Shown: one piece after another, positions 11,450 to 22,899 of the stretch
Layout: every line of letters begins with the position of its first letter
How positions within the stretch are numbered: the first letter of the stretch is position 1
From: Armillaria gallica
Lineage: Eukaryota > Basidiomycota > Agaricomycetes > Agaricales > Physalacriaceae
Reading direction: 5' to 3'
DNA length: 64,000 nucleotides
Assembly (NCBI GenBank): GCA_037576215.1
Contig: JBANDB010000009.1
Location: 62,001-126,000 of the forward strand
Translations under genes and position numbers: made by a program
Notes under the pieces: model-generated
What the model saw: only the letters and a program-made list of their open reading frames with translations
Database searches by the model: none
What the model was told of the DNA's origin: nothing

Positions 11450-12690
11450 GTCGGGCCGGTCTCCCGACTTTGGCGCGTATGCGGCGTTATTTGCATATAT
11501 TTATGGCCTTACCTTTGTCACTAAAACTTTCCTCTAGCGTATCTCTAACCGGCGCTCGAATATATGGTTGCTGGACCCATGTCTGCTAACGGCAGGAGAC
11601 CTGTAGCTGTTGCTCGCTCTCTGGAGCCATCGATTTACGGACAGGAAGGTTGGGCGACCGGGACTTTTGGCCAATGGTGCGCGATATTCAGGCGTTTGGA
11701 GTGGAGGGCTGATGTAATTAACAGTTCGTGGGAGACGGTCAGGAACGCGAGCACATTCAAATTGTTTCAAGATCGAAAGGCATGGCCGATGCTCTTGGAA
11801 GTGACGGTGCAGACACCAGGACAATGGCTTCTTGAATCCAACACTCGCCCGCCATCTCTCGACCTTCTGGTGTCCATGTTGTCTTCCTGCGACCGCACAT
11901 CCCTTCATCCGGACACGCAATGATGTCTCCCACCGCCTGCTATGTCTCAACCTCCTGATATCCCAGTAGCACCTCATGTTACCCGGCACTCACAGCGCGA
12001 CGACTACACTGTAGCGGAGAATCTCACGATCTTCGTATGCCATATCTTACTCGCCCCTTCTCTCGCTCATGCACCTTTTAGGATCCGGCCATCTCGTCCT
12101 TGATAGCAACACAACGAATAGGACGTCTCTTCGCAGAGAACCCAAAGACTGCATACACTCCACGCAGAGCACAGAGCTTCCGGTTCGCATTGATATCTTA
12201 TTGCAAAGACGTAACTGAACTCTGCTTAGATACGTGTCCCGAGCGCAGCCTGACCTGTTGAGACAAACGTCGACTTTCCCTGTCAATATGCTTTGACTGC
12301 TTCGCTTCGTTCATAGACTTCAATGAGAACACCGCATATATGCGGAGCAGTTGGAGTATACGAGGTCATTTCAGCTCTGTGCGGCTCCTGATAGGATCCC
12401 GCTGTGCATGACCTAACAAGGAAGTGTGATATCGTAATCGTACGTCTACCTTCTCGTCTCAACGGCTTGATGTCGTTCTGACATTGATTATAGCATAATT
12501 TCAAGTAACTACCATGCTGAATATCAATGGATCTCCCTCTTATTAAGAAGTGTCAGTCAATAACCACTCTGAGTTCCTGGGTACGGGCGTCTGTTCGTTG
12601 GAGGTGTAACTATATTAGGAGGCCTCCCGGTCGCTTGCGCAATCCATCCTTCACGTAGGAACGAACCGAGCTGGTCGATGCCAGTTTCAC
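11450..12690 (+). repeat. repeat unit R1, copy 1
   Basis: R1 begins at GGGCCGGTCTCCCG and runs collinearly with 27060-28260 and 48881-50100. Order of landmarks: TTGCAT-TATT-AT-TTGCCT, CATCGATTTACGG, GGCCGATGCTCTTGGAAGTGA, GCGACGACTACACTGTAGC, CATACACTCCACGCAG, GCATATATGCGGAGCAGTTG, then TCAGCTCTGTGCGGCTCCTGAT and a tail containing ATTATAGCATAATTTCA. The plus strand is open for 119 codons at 11564-11923 and the minus strand for 151 at 11534-11989. Neither is conserved as an open frame in the other copies, so I do not call a gene. Confidence 0.7.
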
Positions 12691-13289
12691 CCGCGTCGCG
12701 ACACGTTTGTGCTTGTCGTCCTTGATTAGCTTGTATCGCTCCTGCGAAGAGGTTAATCTGTTCCCGCTGCGACTATGCATAAATGTCGTTGGTAATTGTA
12801 GCCCGCTCTTTGAAGCAATTGTTTCCTACAACTTATGTTCCTGCCGTTGTTATGCCGACTCGACCTGTGAGTTATCTTCTTCTATTCTCGTCCATAAGCT
12901 CACTAATTACTGGTTTAGATCGTGCGCTTCGAGCACGCTTCCGAAGCCAGGATGTTCACAACTGATTTCGCCTAGACGCGCCTCCATACCAATTGCTGCC
13001 ATGTATCGCCAAAGAGCCGTGATCTCATCCGATTTGGTTGCTTCCTTGACGTTGTCGCCCCATTGAAATAGCTAGGCCCGTGTTCCAGTTCTATGTTGCA
13101 GTGATTACAGAGGTGTGAAAATTCCTGCTGTTGCGAATATCAAACCGGAGTCCAGATTGAAAAAAGCAACACGCACAAAACGCGTGGGCACACAGTAAGC
13201 GTGCAGACAATCGGAAGGAACGTTCCGACGCCGGTACGGCTTCGGTACGGCACTCTTTACGTCTATCGACCCCGGCAGGCAACTTCGTC
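12691..13289. other. no gene recognised
   Basis: Open frames at 12707-13066 (+) and 13091-13335 (-) have no recognisable motif. The expected right-hand extension of R1, present in the other two copies, is absent or too diverged to see. Confidence 0.3.
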
Positions 13290-14090
13290 TCCCTTCCCTA
13301 TCATCGTCACCTCTCCCCGTCCGTTCCGCCAACACCTTCGCCTAACACATCTTCTGCGACAATCGGCGTATGACTAAGCTCACTCATGGTGCGAGGACTA
13401 TGAAGATCGACCTGAACGCAAGTTACGCAACGGAGGTGAACGAAGACCTGCGTTCCTGGCTCCCATATGCGCCGACGCCAGCAACATCGTTTCGACACCA
13501 TCGAGCTATGGAAGGGAGTACTGACTACCAATGATCTCTTCACCCAGGAGCTTTGCGTGTTCGTCTCTGACACGGGAATTTGGAAGCGAGAGCCAGCTGA
13601 ACTGGGAAAGATCCCGGTGAGCATTGCTTTTACTTTCCTGTGATAAAGACCTAATTGAGTCGTGCTTAGAACTAGATACGGGCTCCGAAAACGGCGTTAA
13701 TACACCCTGTCAAGCCAAGAACAACTACATTTTGTAGCACAGTCGTCGAGCTGGAGTGCGCGTCGAGGTGAGAACGCATCTCGTCAACTCTGCAAGGCTC
13801 ATGACGACATCTTTCTCCGCAGGCGATTGGTAATAAATCATAGAATTGTAACCGTGCGTCCGCCTTTCCATCCAAATGGTTTGACGACCTGATGACATCT
13901 AATACAGCATATATTCATGAAACTACCTTGGCGAATGCAGCAAACGTCTGTTTTTTCAGAGTCATTTGTAGGCGGTGATAAAACAGCCACGTGGTGTCCC
14001 ACCTATACTTTACGGAGGAATGTAAAACGCTGGTCCTACATAATCATGCTGAAGAGAGAACCGTTTTGCAGAAGTATGAAAATGCCGCTG
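13290..14090 (+). repeat. repeat unit R2, copy 1
   Basis: R2 is collinear with 28860-29560: shared ACATCTTCTGCG-CA, GAACGCAAGTT.GC, a CGAGCTATGGA segment, then GCTTTTACTTTC.TGTGA, GGGCTCCGA-AACG, AGCACAGTCGTCGAGCTGGAG and CTCCGCAGGCGATT. The plus strand at 13450-13620 reads like an exon (DTIELWKGVLTTNDLF, then CVFVSDTGIWKREPAEL) ended by a GTGAGC donor at 13619, so R2 may derive from coding sequence. Copy 2 has stops in this part. Confidence 0.65.
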
Positions 14091-14174
14091 CCACCATGTC
14101 CGGGCCTACACATCCTTGTCCGTGGGCCTTACTTCTCGGATATAACCAAGGCCCCTCGTATTAACAAGGCTGAG

Positions 14175-14760
14175 ATCTTGAGGTGCTTCCACCGGCCAGT
14201 GCTTTTGCTCGGTTCTCTTATTCGGTACGTGAGATCTGTGGATCGATGGTGATGCTGATTCGGACGACGCTAATTTAAGGCCCACATAATTTGACGAATA
14301 TTTCGCCTGCAATTCCCATTGCATATGTATTTAATGTGTTCCTGAAGAGAAGGCATCTCGGCTGGCAGTCCAAATAAACTAGTAATCACTCTCATAGGTG
14401 TGACCCGTCGACTTCTTGTTGACTTGCATCTCTGCTTGTAGCATGCTAGCCTCAGCATTTATTTCGTGCGTTTGCTAATCTGAATGTCGGTCTCAGCTAA
14501 CATCTTACAAAGTACAGTACGACCGCCATTTCGGCCGTCATCCAGTTCTTCGCGGTGCAATGGTACGGAATTAATACCCCCAAGGTAGGTGCCCTTATGT
14601 TCGCTGTGGCTGGCTCTTTTCTTGACGAGGATGATAGTGCGGGAACAACAAGCCATTCGAAGGCTGTGATGCGAACACATGTCCGGGGAGCATTTCGGTC
14701 TGGTAGTGAACACGCCTGTAAGTTCGTGCGTGCACCACGCGTACTCCTTCACGCGATTAT
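14175..14760. repeat. repeat unit R5a, copy 1
   Basis: This stretch is homologous to 51515-51900. On the minus strand both copies encode KCS.DMCS.HSL..ACC, then TIIL.KKRASH.EHK-like residues, which is the clearest shared signal. The plus strand shares GACTTGCATCTCT and GAGGATGATAGT. The minus frame is open for 117 codons here (14459-14812) and 85 in the other copy. Probably a fragment of an old transposon gene; no family motif was recognised. Confidence 0.6.
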
Positions 14761-15350
14761 CTTTCCTGGTAGCGCGGGAAGGCCGGCCCGACGTCCACGG
14801 GACTATATTCAATTTGATCTCGACGTGTTTTCCTTCTTGCCATCATCCGCTGCTCCCTCTGTTCTGCGAAAAATTATCGCCTAGCCTCGCGGCAATCGTG
14901 CGATTATGGTATCTCCCTAAACGGGACAAGCTGGGGATCGGGATCCAAATCGGGGCCAACCCAACGGAAATGACCGTCGTGACACCTGCCGTTCTCCTAG
15001 ACGCCGGCCGCATCGCGTCGATGTCATCCACTTATAGGAAGGAAGACCAACTAATGATGCTGTGATTACCCAAGATTCTTTTCTGTTGGTCACTGGCACG
15101 CGATCGGAAGCTCGCTGTCGACAAGCTTTGGTAGCATCGTCGGTTCGAGGACAGAACTGTGTATATGTGCGCCAGCCAGGGAGTTCGAGGCGAGAAAGAT
15201 TTTAGTCAGCTCGACGCAGCTCCTGATGACATCTCCCTCTGCAGGTGGTTGATATCACACAAACGTGTAATACTGTAATCTTAGGTCTTCCTTCCTTCTG
15301 AACGACTCAACGATCTGACGACTTGTGATTACAGCATACATCCATGTAAC
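14761..15350 (+). repeat. repeat unit R5b, copy 1
   Basis: Three copies exist: here, 37085-37580 and 62870-63375. Landmarks are GACGTGTTTTCCTTCTTGCC, TCGCCTAGCCTCG, GTGTATATGTGCGCCAGCC, and GCAGCTCCTGATGACATCT followed by CTCTGCAGG. It abuts R5a at its left end here. The element shares the CATATATGCG / CTCCTGATGA core with R1, R2 and R3. Confidence 0.65.
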
Positions 15351-16097
15351 TTCGGTTTTTAATAATAATACCAACGGCTATCCACATTTTCGAGAGATGT
15401 CAGGAAATTTCCTTGACCTGAGGCTCACCACCTTCGGACATCTCTTCGTCGGATTTGTATCAAAGCCGTGATAAGACTATGGGATCACTTTTTCAACCTA
15501 CGCGTCACTGAGCCTCGTACAAAGTCGGTCCCACAACCTTCCACCCGTCTGAAGAATGGCGGGGCTATTGGTCGTCTCGCCGTTGCAGCTTTTCCTTGTT
15601 TAGGTTCGCTTACTAAGTATACGGCAGGATATAGTCGCGATTCTTCTCCTCGCCCTCGAATTCAGGAAACTCTGCGGCTTTCCATAACTCGTCTTGATTC
15701 CCATTTTCATCAATTCGGCTTCGCGTCTGACTGATATGACTTCTGTCGGTGTCGGCTAGGACTCATGTTTCTCCCTTCAGTAACCAACCTCCCCGTCGCT
15801 CGCTGTAAGTGTTCCTCCTCCATTCATCTCTTCCCTGACCTCATATGCTGCTCGTTTAGATGGGATAGATCTGGCAAAGACGCTTCCCCTCTACCGGTCA
15901 CATAATCCCGTCTGGCTGCCTTAATCTCCCATTAGTATCTATTCTGAAAGTCGATCATGGCTTGATATTGCCTAGACATTAACGAACGTGGAAGCATTCC
16001 ATTGTGAAAATTTCCTATTGCCACTGATCACTGCCGTGAGTTCTCCATGGCTGGTACGCGACACGCTCGTCGCTGGAAAATGACTCGCGACTATGCA
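15351..16097. other. no gene recognised
   Basis: An 88-codon plus frame at 15468-15734 has no motif or splice support. No repeat unit was identified. Confidence 0.35.
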
Positions 16098-16180
16098 CCC
16101 CAACGGTATCGAACTGACTAAAACTTTCATTCCGACAGGTCAGTGCAACACTAGCCGCTAAGCTAAAGTGTTACGTCCCT
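16098..16180 (-). repeat. tRNA-like sequence (S1 family)
   Basis: On the minus strand TAGCTTAGCGG matches the Pol III A box (TRGYNNARNNG) and GTTCGATACC approximates the B box, about 40 bases apart. GTGTTGCAC lies where the anticodon arm would be. The same layout recurs at eight or more other places in this window, usually on this strand. Probably a tRNA-derived SINE head or decayed tRNA copy. Confidence 0.55.
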
Positions 16181-16599
16181 GTGGACGCAACTTGAGCTTA
16201 TCAAAGAAGCTCCCAATTCGTGTCTGGTATTCGGTCAACACGTCTTCCTCTATTAGCCAGTGTGTATTACCGTGATATTATACCCGGTCGTCATTTCTGC
16301 GGGTATGATATCCTTATTTACGGTCAATTATGAGCACAACCTCACTGCCATCTAGCTATCGACAAACATGTAATCGTTCACCTGCTTATGGAGCGTTGGT
16401 TTCTACACACATTTTCTGCTGTCGTTCAAAATTCTGATGGGGATATACTTATCGATGGATAAGTTCTGCTCGACTAAGCATTGATAATATCCCATGCTCC
16501 TCAAAACTGTTAGTGATCTTCTATTCACGGCCCTCGTTTCTAATACAAATTTGTAGTTGACGTTCTGTGAAACGTGAAACGAACCGTTCATGAGGTCGT

Positions 16600-16680
16600 G
16601 TATAAGGAGTTGAACTGAGCAAAAACGTTTCTTTCCAAATAGATACGCACCACTTTAGCCGTTAAGACAAAGTGGTACAT
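16600..16680 (-). repeat. tRNA-like sequence (S1 family), decayed
   Basis: The minus strand carries TGTCTTAACGG (one mismatch to the A box) and GTTCAACTCC (B box with CG changed to CA). Spacing is like that of the copy about 500 bp to the left. Confidence 0.4.
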
Positions 16681-16689
16681 TTACATCAG

Positions 16690-17102
16690 CGAATTGAACA
16701 AAAATATATATGGCCGTATAAGCCCTTGGTAAGGCTCGAAATGCATGACAACGTCCGAAATAATTGCGGCAGCATTATACGCCCATATGAACATTGGAGG
16801 AATAGCAATCTGCATGTATCATTATGAGTATTTGTGATGTTGATAATACATATCAGGCTTCGAAAGGTATCAGTACAATTACTTGATACCATAGGCAAGT
16901 ATGACCTTAACATGAATACCATCTTAAAGCGGGCTCATAGCAGCTAGTAGTTTTTAGGTTGGTGGGGCATATATATTTCGCATAAGTACTTCCACTCTTA
17001 GAGACTTGGAGAGACTTGAAATAGTAAATTTATTATTACAATGAACTAATACAACGACGCTGGTGTCTACACAAGTGACCTCAAATTTATAGAGTATGTT
17101 CT
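16690..17102. other. no gene recognised
   Basis: AT-rich, with short minus frames only. No known repeat unit. Confidence 0.35.
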
Positions 17103-17134
17103 CGCTCCTCCTCCTCCTCCTCCTCCTCCTCCCT
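17103..17134. repeat. CTC trinucleotide microsatellite
   Basis: About ten CTC units in a row. It lies just beyond the 3' end of the minus-strand gene model to its right. Confidence 0.9.
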
Positions 17135-17165
17135 CGTTGCTGCCAATCACTTCCCGGAGTCACTG

Positions 17166-17758
17166 TTAGGAAGGGACTTTGTTCAATCTTTTCAGCCTTG
17201 GAAACATTGCGAGCAAAAGGAACTTCACCTCAATTTGTTGGTGCTGGACCTTCTCATCCAGGGCGTTCCGGACACTATCAAAGAGCGACATTGCATGGGT
17301 AATGGCACACCTCGAGTTGGCTTGAACAATTCCCTAAGATGCTAAGGAGTGAATCCCAAGGAGAGAGCCATTATCGAACTCACCGATGCTTCACTTGAAT
17401 GCCCTTCAAAGTGATCACCTCCACCTCCAACTCTGCAATCCACCTCAAATACTATCAGCTGAACTTGATCCGTTGATGGATGAGACTCGACAGGATTCGG
17501 GCAGAAATTTGCGATTCTTGGGAAGGCGATGGTACGTTGCTTGGGAGTCGAGACGTTAGTGCTTCGGGTTGTATTTATATTGAACGAACTCACCACAGTA
17601 GAGTTCCGGGCTCGGAAGAAGAGGTCCGCGTCGGAGAAGAATGGGCCTAGTAGAGGCAAAGTGGTCGTGTAGGTAGGTGTCTGGCCCAATGGGCCTCCGC
17701 GACGAGAAGAAAATTGAGTTACAACAGGAACCATCACGTGATGCATCACAGCTTCCAT
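17166..17758 (-). CDS. small two-exon gene, function unknown
   Basis: An ATG at 17758 opens 125 codons to a GTGAGTTCG donor at 17383; a 50-nt intron (17334-17383) ends CTTAG and the second exon adds 56 codons to a TAA at 17166-17168, about 180 residues in all. The first part is Ser/Thr- and Pro-rich (MEAVMHHVMVPVVTQFSS...). The second exon is amphipathic and probably helical (SLFDSVRNALDEKVQHQQIE, then VKFLLLAMFPRLKRLNKV). Another GTGAGTTCG occurs at 17593 and might start a further intron, though the frame stays open without it. An alternative frame through exon 2 is also open, so the reading is uncertain. Family not recognised. Confidence 0.4.
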
Positions 17759-17799
17759 AACGCGTTGATCCGCAAGATCTCCGACTCGGAATCAACCTA

Positions 17800-18415
17800 G
17801 CATGCCGTTTTTTCATGCCATGCACTCTGTCTCGTTTCTCGTCTCAGTTCTCTGACATTTGAATGATGGACTTGCTATCCCTCGCTCCTGCCTCCAGTTT
17901 TCCCCTGAAGGGCCCCAGGGGTGTGGCTAAGAACTCATTTACAAGAACCGCTGAGCAGTGTGAACCCAATATAGTACGATTAGACATTCAAATAAATTTA
18001 GGCGGGCCTCAACTGCAAATGAGAACCAATGAACCAGACGATGAAGCCAGCGGCCACCATGGGAAAAGATACAGAGGAAGATGAAGAAGAGACGGCGAGG
18101 GCTTTCCAAAGAAGGCACTGGATGAATAGTAGTCGAATTACTTCGACGTCACAGATGTGGTGTTTGCTGACTTCTAGTACATAGAACATTCATATGCTGC
18201 AACTTTTGTTACCCAAGAGTGAAATTCAATCACTACTACCAGTTTACAATCAAGCCTGTACAAGCCAGACCCCATTTTATTGAGCTTATAGTAGTAATAC
18301 ACGAGCGGGAAATAATTCCATGAAATCTTGAACGCCAAGTTATGATTGCTCAGAATTATAATAGCCTACGGAAAGAGCACAACATTTTGCCTCTGTTATA
18401 TGGACTTGTAACGCC
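17800..18415. other. doubtful small open frames
   Basis: Minus 17998-18189 encodes a short hydrophobic peptide (FPMVAAGFIVWFIGSHLQ) and plus 17863-18084 an unremarkable one. Neither has supporting signals. Otherwise nothing was seen. Confidence 0.25.
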
Positions 18416-18419
18416 GTGA

Positions 18420-18700
18420 CAAGGCGGAGAAGAATTCCGCCGGACCGTGATCGTCGCAATCCCCGGCAATTTTTTTCCCAATCTGCTGATGTATGCGAGG
18501 GAACACGAGATGATCAGCTCTATGCAAATTCATGACGACGTCTTCTCTCGACAGGTGGTTGGATGAGGAAAATCTTCTTATCCTAGTTGTATAGCTGCTG
18601 TCTTGTATAGGCAGCCCTACAACTTCGGCTTTAGAGGATTATACTGTGTTCATCGGGAAGACACAAGGGCAACACGACTGAGCCGTTGAGCAATGTCTTA
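18420..18700 (+). repeat. partial repeat module
   Basis: This is a fragment of the shared module of R1/R2/R5: GATGTATGCGAG-GAACACGAG-TGATCAGCTCTATGCA, then ATGACGACGTCTTCTCTCGACAGG-TGGTTG. It lacks the flanking parts of any complete unit. Confidence 0.45.
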
Positions 18701-19039
18701 TAATTCTCTACATATATGGGAGCCAGTTCAAGAATGCGAAGTGAGAAGGAATGTCATCGACTCCTAGGCCTCGCATATTGTAATCCTAAGTCCACCTTGC
18801 TATCTAAGCTCTGGACGATCTTGTACTCATGTATTTTCCGTGCCGAATACCAATCGCTGTTAACCATTTCTCTACCCTTGCCGTCTTTCGCTTTGCAGTC
18901 CAACCTTTTTCTAGGTCGGTGCAGGGGTTCATGTTTTTTCAAGATCTGAATAACCGTGAATGCTTTCAAGTTATAGCACGCAGATGTTTGTTTTCCATCT
19001 TCACTGTCCAATCCCGTGCATTCCCCGGCAAAAACGAAT

Positions 19040-19214
19040 CCCGTAGGGATCGAACCCGAAGGAAATCGATCTCTGGAGTAACCATTACAGAACGTTGACA
19101 TGTAGAAGGGATAGAGAGCGGTGTCCATGAACGGGGATCGAACCCTACGGAAAAGGTCAAAATTCTTACCTTCCGTCACAGAACAGCACTTTCAGCCCTT
19201 GAACTAAAATGCTA
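19040..19214 (-). repeat. two tRNA-like B-box regions in tandem (S1 family)
   Basis: The minus strand has GGTTCGATCCC at 19046-19057 and again at 19136-19146. The second has a proper A box (TAGTTCAAGGG, minus, about 19196-19206), so 19128-19214 is a complete tRNA-like unit. The first lacks an obvious A box. They are about 90 bp apart, like tandem tRNA copies. Confidence 0.5.
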
Positions 19215-19710
19215 CATGTCTTTATGAGCGGTTCGCCTGTACTGTGGTCGTATGGACGCCCTTACTCGCCTTCACTTCGATTCTCGAATCCTACCACACC
19301 GTGGTTCGGATCTACAAGGCTGATGATGCAGCCAGAAATAAAAACTTTTAAAATCATATACTGCGGAGACTGGGCTGTCATCGCACAGACTCATCGCTGT
19401 GATTGGTATTATCCTACCCGGTGCATTATTTCTTCATCCCTCCCCTTCCAAAGCGACTAGTATCCCTTGCAACTTGTCTCCCACATCCAGGTGCGCAGTC
19501 TTTCATTGACCACGAGTACAAAATGTATCACCCATCAGAGCTGCATCCGGTACTCCTTTCTCAGTCGGTTCTTATGATATCCCTATCGTGCTAGACTTTT
19601 GGGGCCGAATCGGAGTCGACTGGTATGGTATTCAGAATATTCCGGAATCAAAGAGACACACGCTCAGACTATGGCTAGCTGGGAAGAAACATTCAGGAAG
19701 AGTATTGTAG

Positions 19711-19733
19711 CGGGAGAAATTCTCCCGCTTTAG
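19711..19733. other. perfect short palindrome
   Basis: GCGGGAGAA and its complement face each other with almost no loop, followed by TTTAG. It may be a hairpin in an element end. A weakly similar CpG-poor version lies near 54210. Confidence 0.5.
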
Positions 19734-20209
19734 CTTTATAACTTGCCAGGTAATAAATACGCAGAGGGTCAATGCCCTCGTAATAAGTACTCTCCACTCT
19801 GCTAGCCAGAATCGTATGCCTACTCGTCCATTTTCACCGGTGTTGGTTTCAACTAATTATTATCCACGGTATGCCTGAAAGCTGCTACTGACGGAACTGC
19901 ACCTAAGCGCTGGATTGATCATACATTTACATCGTTCAATTGGGCAGAATATGACTGCCCTTCAGTAGGTTGGTACAAATTGATCTGTAAAGTTTAATTG
20001 GTAAGGCTGGATACACATACATCGAGTACATCATCTTTGCATGCTGTTGATGCCGTAGCATGTTTTCCTTATTTTTGAGCGTTATAATTGAGAGATCAAC
20101 AGTTGCAGCTGCCTTCAATATCTCGGAGCAGAATCAAGTGAAACCAGCCGTCTCATTGTCATTTGGTTTTCCGCAAAGTTTCATCTTTCTCCAATCCGGA
20201 AGAGTTCTG

Positions 20210-20290
20210 ACTCAGTGGGAATCGAACTCCAAAAAGTGACGGACAAAATACGGAATGCAACACCGTAGCTGTTAGGCGAAGAGGGTATAC
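20210..20290 (-). repeat. tRNA-like sequence (S1 family) beside R3
   Basis: The minus strand shows GTTCGATTCCC (B box) at 20216-20230, GTGTTGCATTC in the anticodon position and an A-box-like GCCTAACAGC near 20275. It is immediately followed on the plus side by the GGGCCGGTCTCC start of R3. Confidence 0.5.
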
Positions 20291-20329
20291 TTTATGTGGA
20301 AGCAAGAAGCACATACAATAGGACGAACG

Positions 20330-21610
20330 GGCCGGTCTCCCTGCGTCCGACCTGGATGGGGCACTATTTGCATGTATTGATCTTGGTGCACCTTACTCTT
20401 TTGTCACCAAAACTTTCGCCTAGCTTTCAACTAACTTTGGTTCGCATGAAGTTATACTCGTCTTCTGGGAGCATACCGGGGAACGCGACGAAAACCTGTA
20501 GTTCTGGCTCGCTCATACTCTGGTAACGCCATCGATCTATGGAAAGGATTCAAGGGAAGAACAGCGACCTCTGATGACTAGGATTAGGGAGGTCCTCAGG
20601 CCAATGGTGCGTGATGGTCAGACATCTGGAACAAAGAGCTGATGGAATTAAGAGCTCGAAGATGGTAGTCAGCACTGCTAGCAAGAGGCGCGCCACACGA
20701 AGAGGCAGCCATCATCTCGACGTCAGTGACCATCGACTTACGGCAGGACCCGACCGATGGTCTTGGAGATGACCTCCTCCTTCAGAAGCTCGAGGATCTC
20801 TCATCGATAACCCTCGCAGTGGCAAGGCTCGCCGAATTTTTAATGAAGCAACTGAAGCCGAGACGGACATTCGAAAGAACAAGCGATCTCACGAGATCTC
20901 AAACAGCGGTTTCTTCAGATCCAGCCTCCTACTGCTACCTAGCCAGTGACAACGCTAAGCTTGACTACGCACGATAGTTCTCCCAATTCCGTCGCTCACC
21001 TACCATTTCTTAACCTCCTGGAAGCGCTGTATCGCTTCCTGCCGCTGTACATCCTTTCATCCCAATTATGTTGGCAACATCTTTCCACTCACAGCGCAGC
21101 GAATATACCGCAGCAGAGAATCCCCTGCTCAACTGAATATGTCACATCTTATCCAGCCGTTCTCTAACTCACCCACCTTTTATCATCCAGTCCTCGCATC
21201 CATGACAGTAAGGTCCAACAAATGTATACACTTCACACTGGTCAGACCTTCCGGTTCGCGTTCATTTCCTATGTAAAAGATCTAGCTGACCCTTTCCCAG
21301 ATACTGCATTCGAATGTAACGAGGACTAGCGTGGCGAACGTTGACAATTTGTCATCATCATACTGGTTGCATCGACGTTGGGTCTGAAGGAGAGTACTGC
21401 ATATATGCGTGCCAGTTAGGGAGTACGAGGTGTCTTTGGCTCTATGCGACTCCTTGGAGTTCCTGACACAACAAAGTAATCGTTTGTAAGCATTTCCTTC
21501 TCAACGGCTTGGCATCCTTCTGACATACGAGTATAGACACTTTCATGTAACTACGGTACAGAATACGAACGGATGTTAACTTTACCTAGCGTGACGTCAG
21601 GAAATACCCT
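20330..21610 (+). repeat. repeat unit R3, copy 1
   Basis: Collinear with 29740-30990 and 57540-58930. Landmarks are GGGCCGGTCTCC, CATGTATTGATCTTG, CATACTCTGGTAACGCCATCGATCTATGG, GACCCGACCGATG, GCATATATGCGTGCCAG, then CTCCTTGGAGT and CTTTCATGTAACTACGG. A motif reading IDL(W/R).(G/D).TD is seen near 20730 and its counterparts (HLDVIDLWQGLTDAL in copy 3), so R3 may derive from an exon. Confidence 0.65.
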
Positions 21611-21620
21611 CTAGTCCGCG

Positions 21621-22280
21621 TTGTTTCCTTTTACCCTATTAGCTGGATACGTCACTAGACAGTGTGACTTCCCCGTTTCCAATCCTCCGCGCAGGAATCG
21701 ACCACATGTACTCATGAACGGACCTTCCGCAACCAACGAGAGCAAAGCGACCTCTCGTCTTCAAGTTGCACTGTCGCACTTTTGTCGAAGTCTCAAATTG
21801 TGGAGGTCGCTTGCGTTCTCGTTAACTGACGTTGATGGGAAGCCTTTTCCTTATAATATGGTCATCGCTACCATGTCAAGTCCCGCGTCTGTTTCGATGC
21901 TCGCCCTTAACGCTTGCAGTGCTTGCGCGATGGAATCGCAACAGCCTAGTTTCACTGCGACTGTCGCCGAGTAGTAGCCAATAGCCCATGCTGCTTGAAG
22001 AAAAAAGTGAGTTAAACCTTATTTCGCTTCACCTGCCCTTCACCGTGGTTATGAATGATCTTCTTTTATTCATCACGTCTGAAGCTAATATAGAAGTACA
22101 CGCTTCAAATACCTTACTGAAGGAAAGCCGCCTAAGAGAATTGCTCCCAGCTACCTGTAGCGGAACGACGACATACCATACTTCGTGGCCTTTTGCCTGG
22201 TTTGTCGTCTGCTTCAACATAATCATTGCCTTGATATCGACAGACGTCGAATCTCTCAATTGATCATCTGTCGCTAGGCC
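21621..22280. other. gene-like stretch, unresolved
   Basis: The plus strand is open at 21621-21974 (117 codons) and 21988-22263 (91 codons). The minus strand of the same DNA reads CCDSIAQALQALRASIETDA and could equally be coding. No splice model or family was found. An incomplete tRNA-like GGAATCGACC lies near 21693. Confidence 0.25.
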
Positions 22281-22289
22281 AATTGCTTC

Positions 22290-22372
22290 TCTGCCACAGG
22301 GAATCGAACAGACGAAAAAAACACCCTGCCCAAAATAATGCAGCCACCCGCCTCTAAGCCAGAGTGTTGCAT
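22290..22372 (-). repeat. tRNA-like sequence (S1 family)
   Basis: The minus strand carries a perfect A box, TGGCTTAGAGG, and B box GTTCGATTCCC, with GGCTGCATTATT between. The T-rich stretch TTTTTTTCG between the arms would terminate Pol III early, so the copy is probably inactive. Confidence 0.6.
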
Positions 22373-22779
22373 CAGTGTAAGTGAGATTTGAACTCATTGC
22401 AGAAGTCTCTCACGGCTTATCTAGGAATCATACACTCTTTTGACACAGGACGTGTATTCGTATCACTCGCGCTGAGTACGGGATCATATGAATGAGTAGA
22501 TCAGAGCAAATTGCGAGACTACAAGTACCGCTCTGGTCCCTCGAAGCCAGGGCACAGCTTTCACATATTCATATGGTCGAGTTTTAAAATGATGATTTCG
22601 TTAAACGCGCGCTGTGGGACAATATTACACGGATGGAAGATTACAACCAAACACCGTGCTCTGTCTATTCCGGGCCGTCCTGATTTCAAAGGAATACGCC
22701 CATTCCGTTCCTGCCAGAACGATAATTGTTCGAAGACCCTGCAATGATGTCTGAGATCACGGCATGGTCGAATCGAAGT

Positions 22780-22867
22780 AGAACCTCACTGGGAATCGAA
22801 CGGCTCAAAAAAGTGGCGCGATGGCGTAAATACTTATGCAACACCTGGCCGCTGAACTACAGGTACT
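22780..22867 (-). repeat. tRNA-like sequence with near-complete acceptor stem (S1 family)
   Basis: The minus strand starts AGTACCT and ends AGGTTCT, which pair at 6 of 7 positions. Between them lie a perfect A box (TAGTTCAGCGG), GTGTTGCAT in the anticodon position and B box GTTCGATTCC. If the loop is TTGCATA the anticodon would be GCA (Cys), which is tentative. The T stem is poor, so I treat it as tRNA-derived and not a working gene. Confidence 0.6.
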
Positions 22868-22899
22868 ACATCAAGGCTTTGTAGAGATATCTAGGAGCC

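Noticed and set aside
11534..11989. 151-codon minus-strand open frame as a gene
   Set aside because: It lies wholly inside R1. The corresponding frame is broken in both other copies, and the plus strand of the same DNA is also open, so it is likely chance.
14459..14812. 117-codon minus frame as an intact gene
   Set aside because: Its peptide is shared with the decayed copy at 51.7-51.9 kb, so it is a repeat fossil and not a stand-alone gene.
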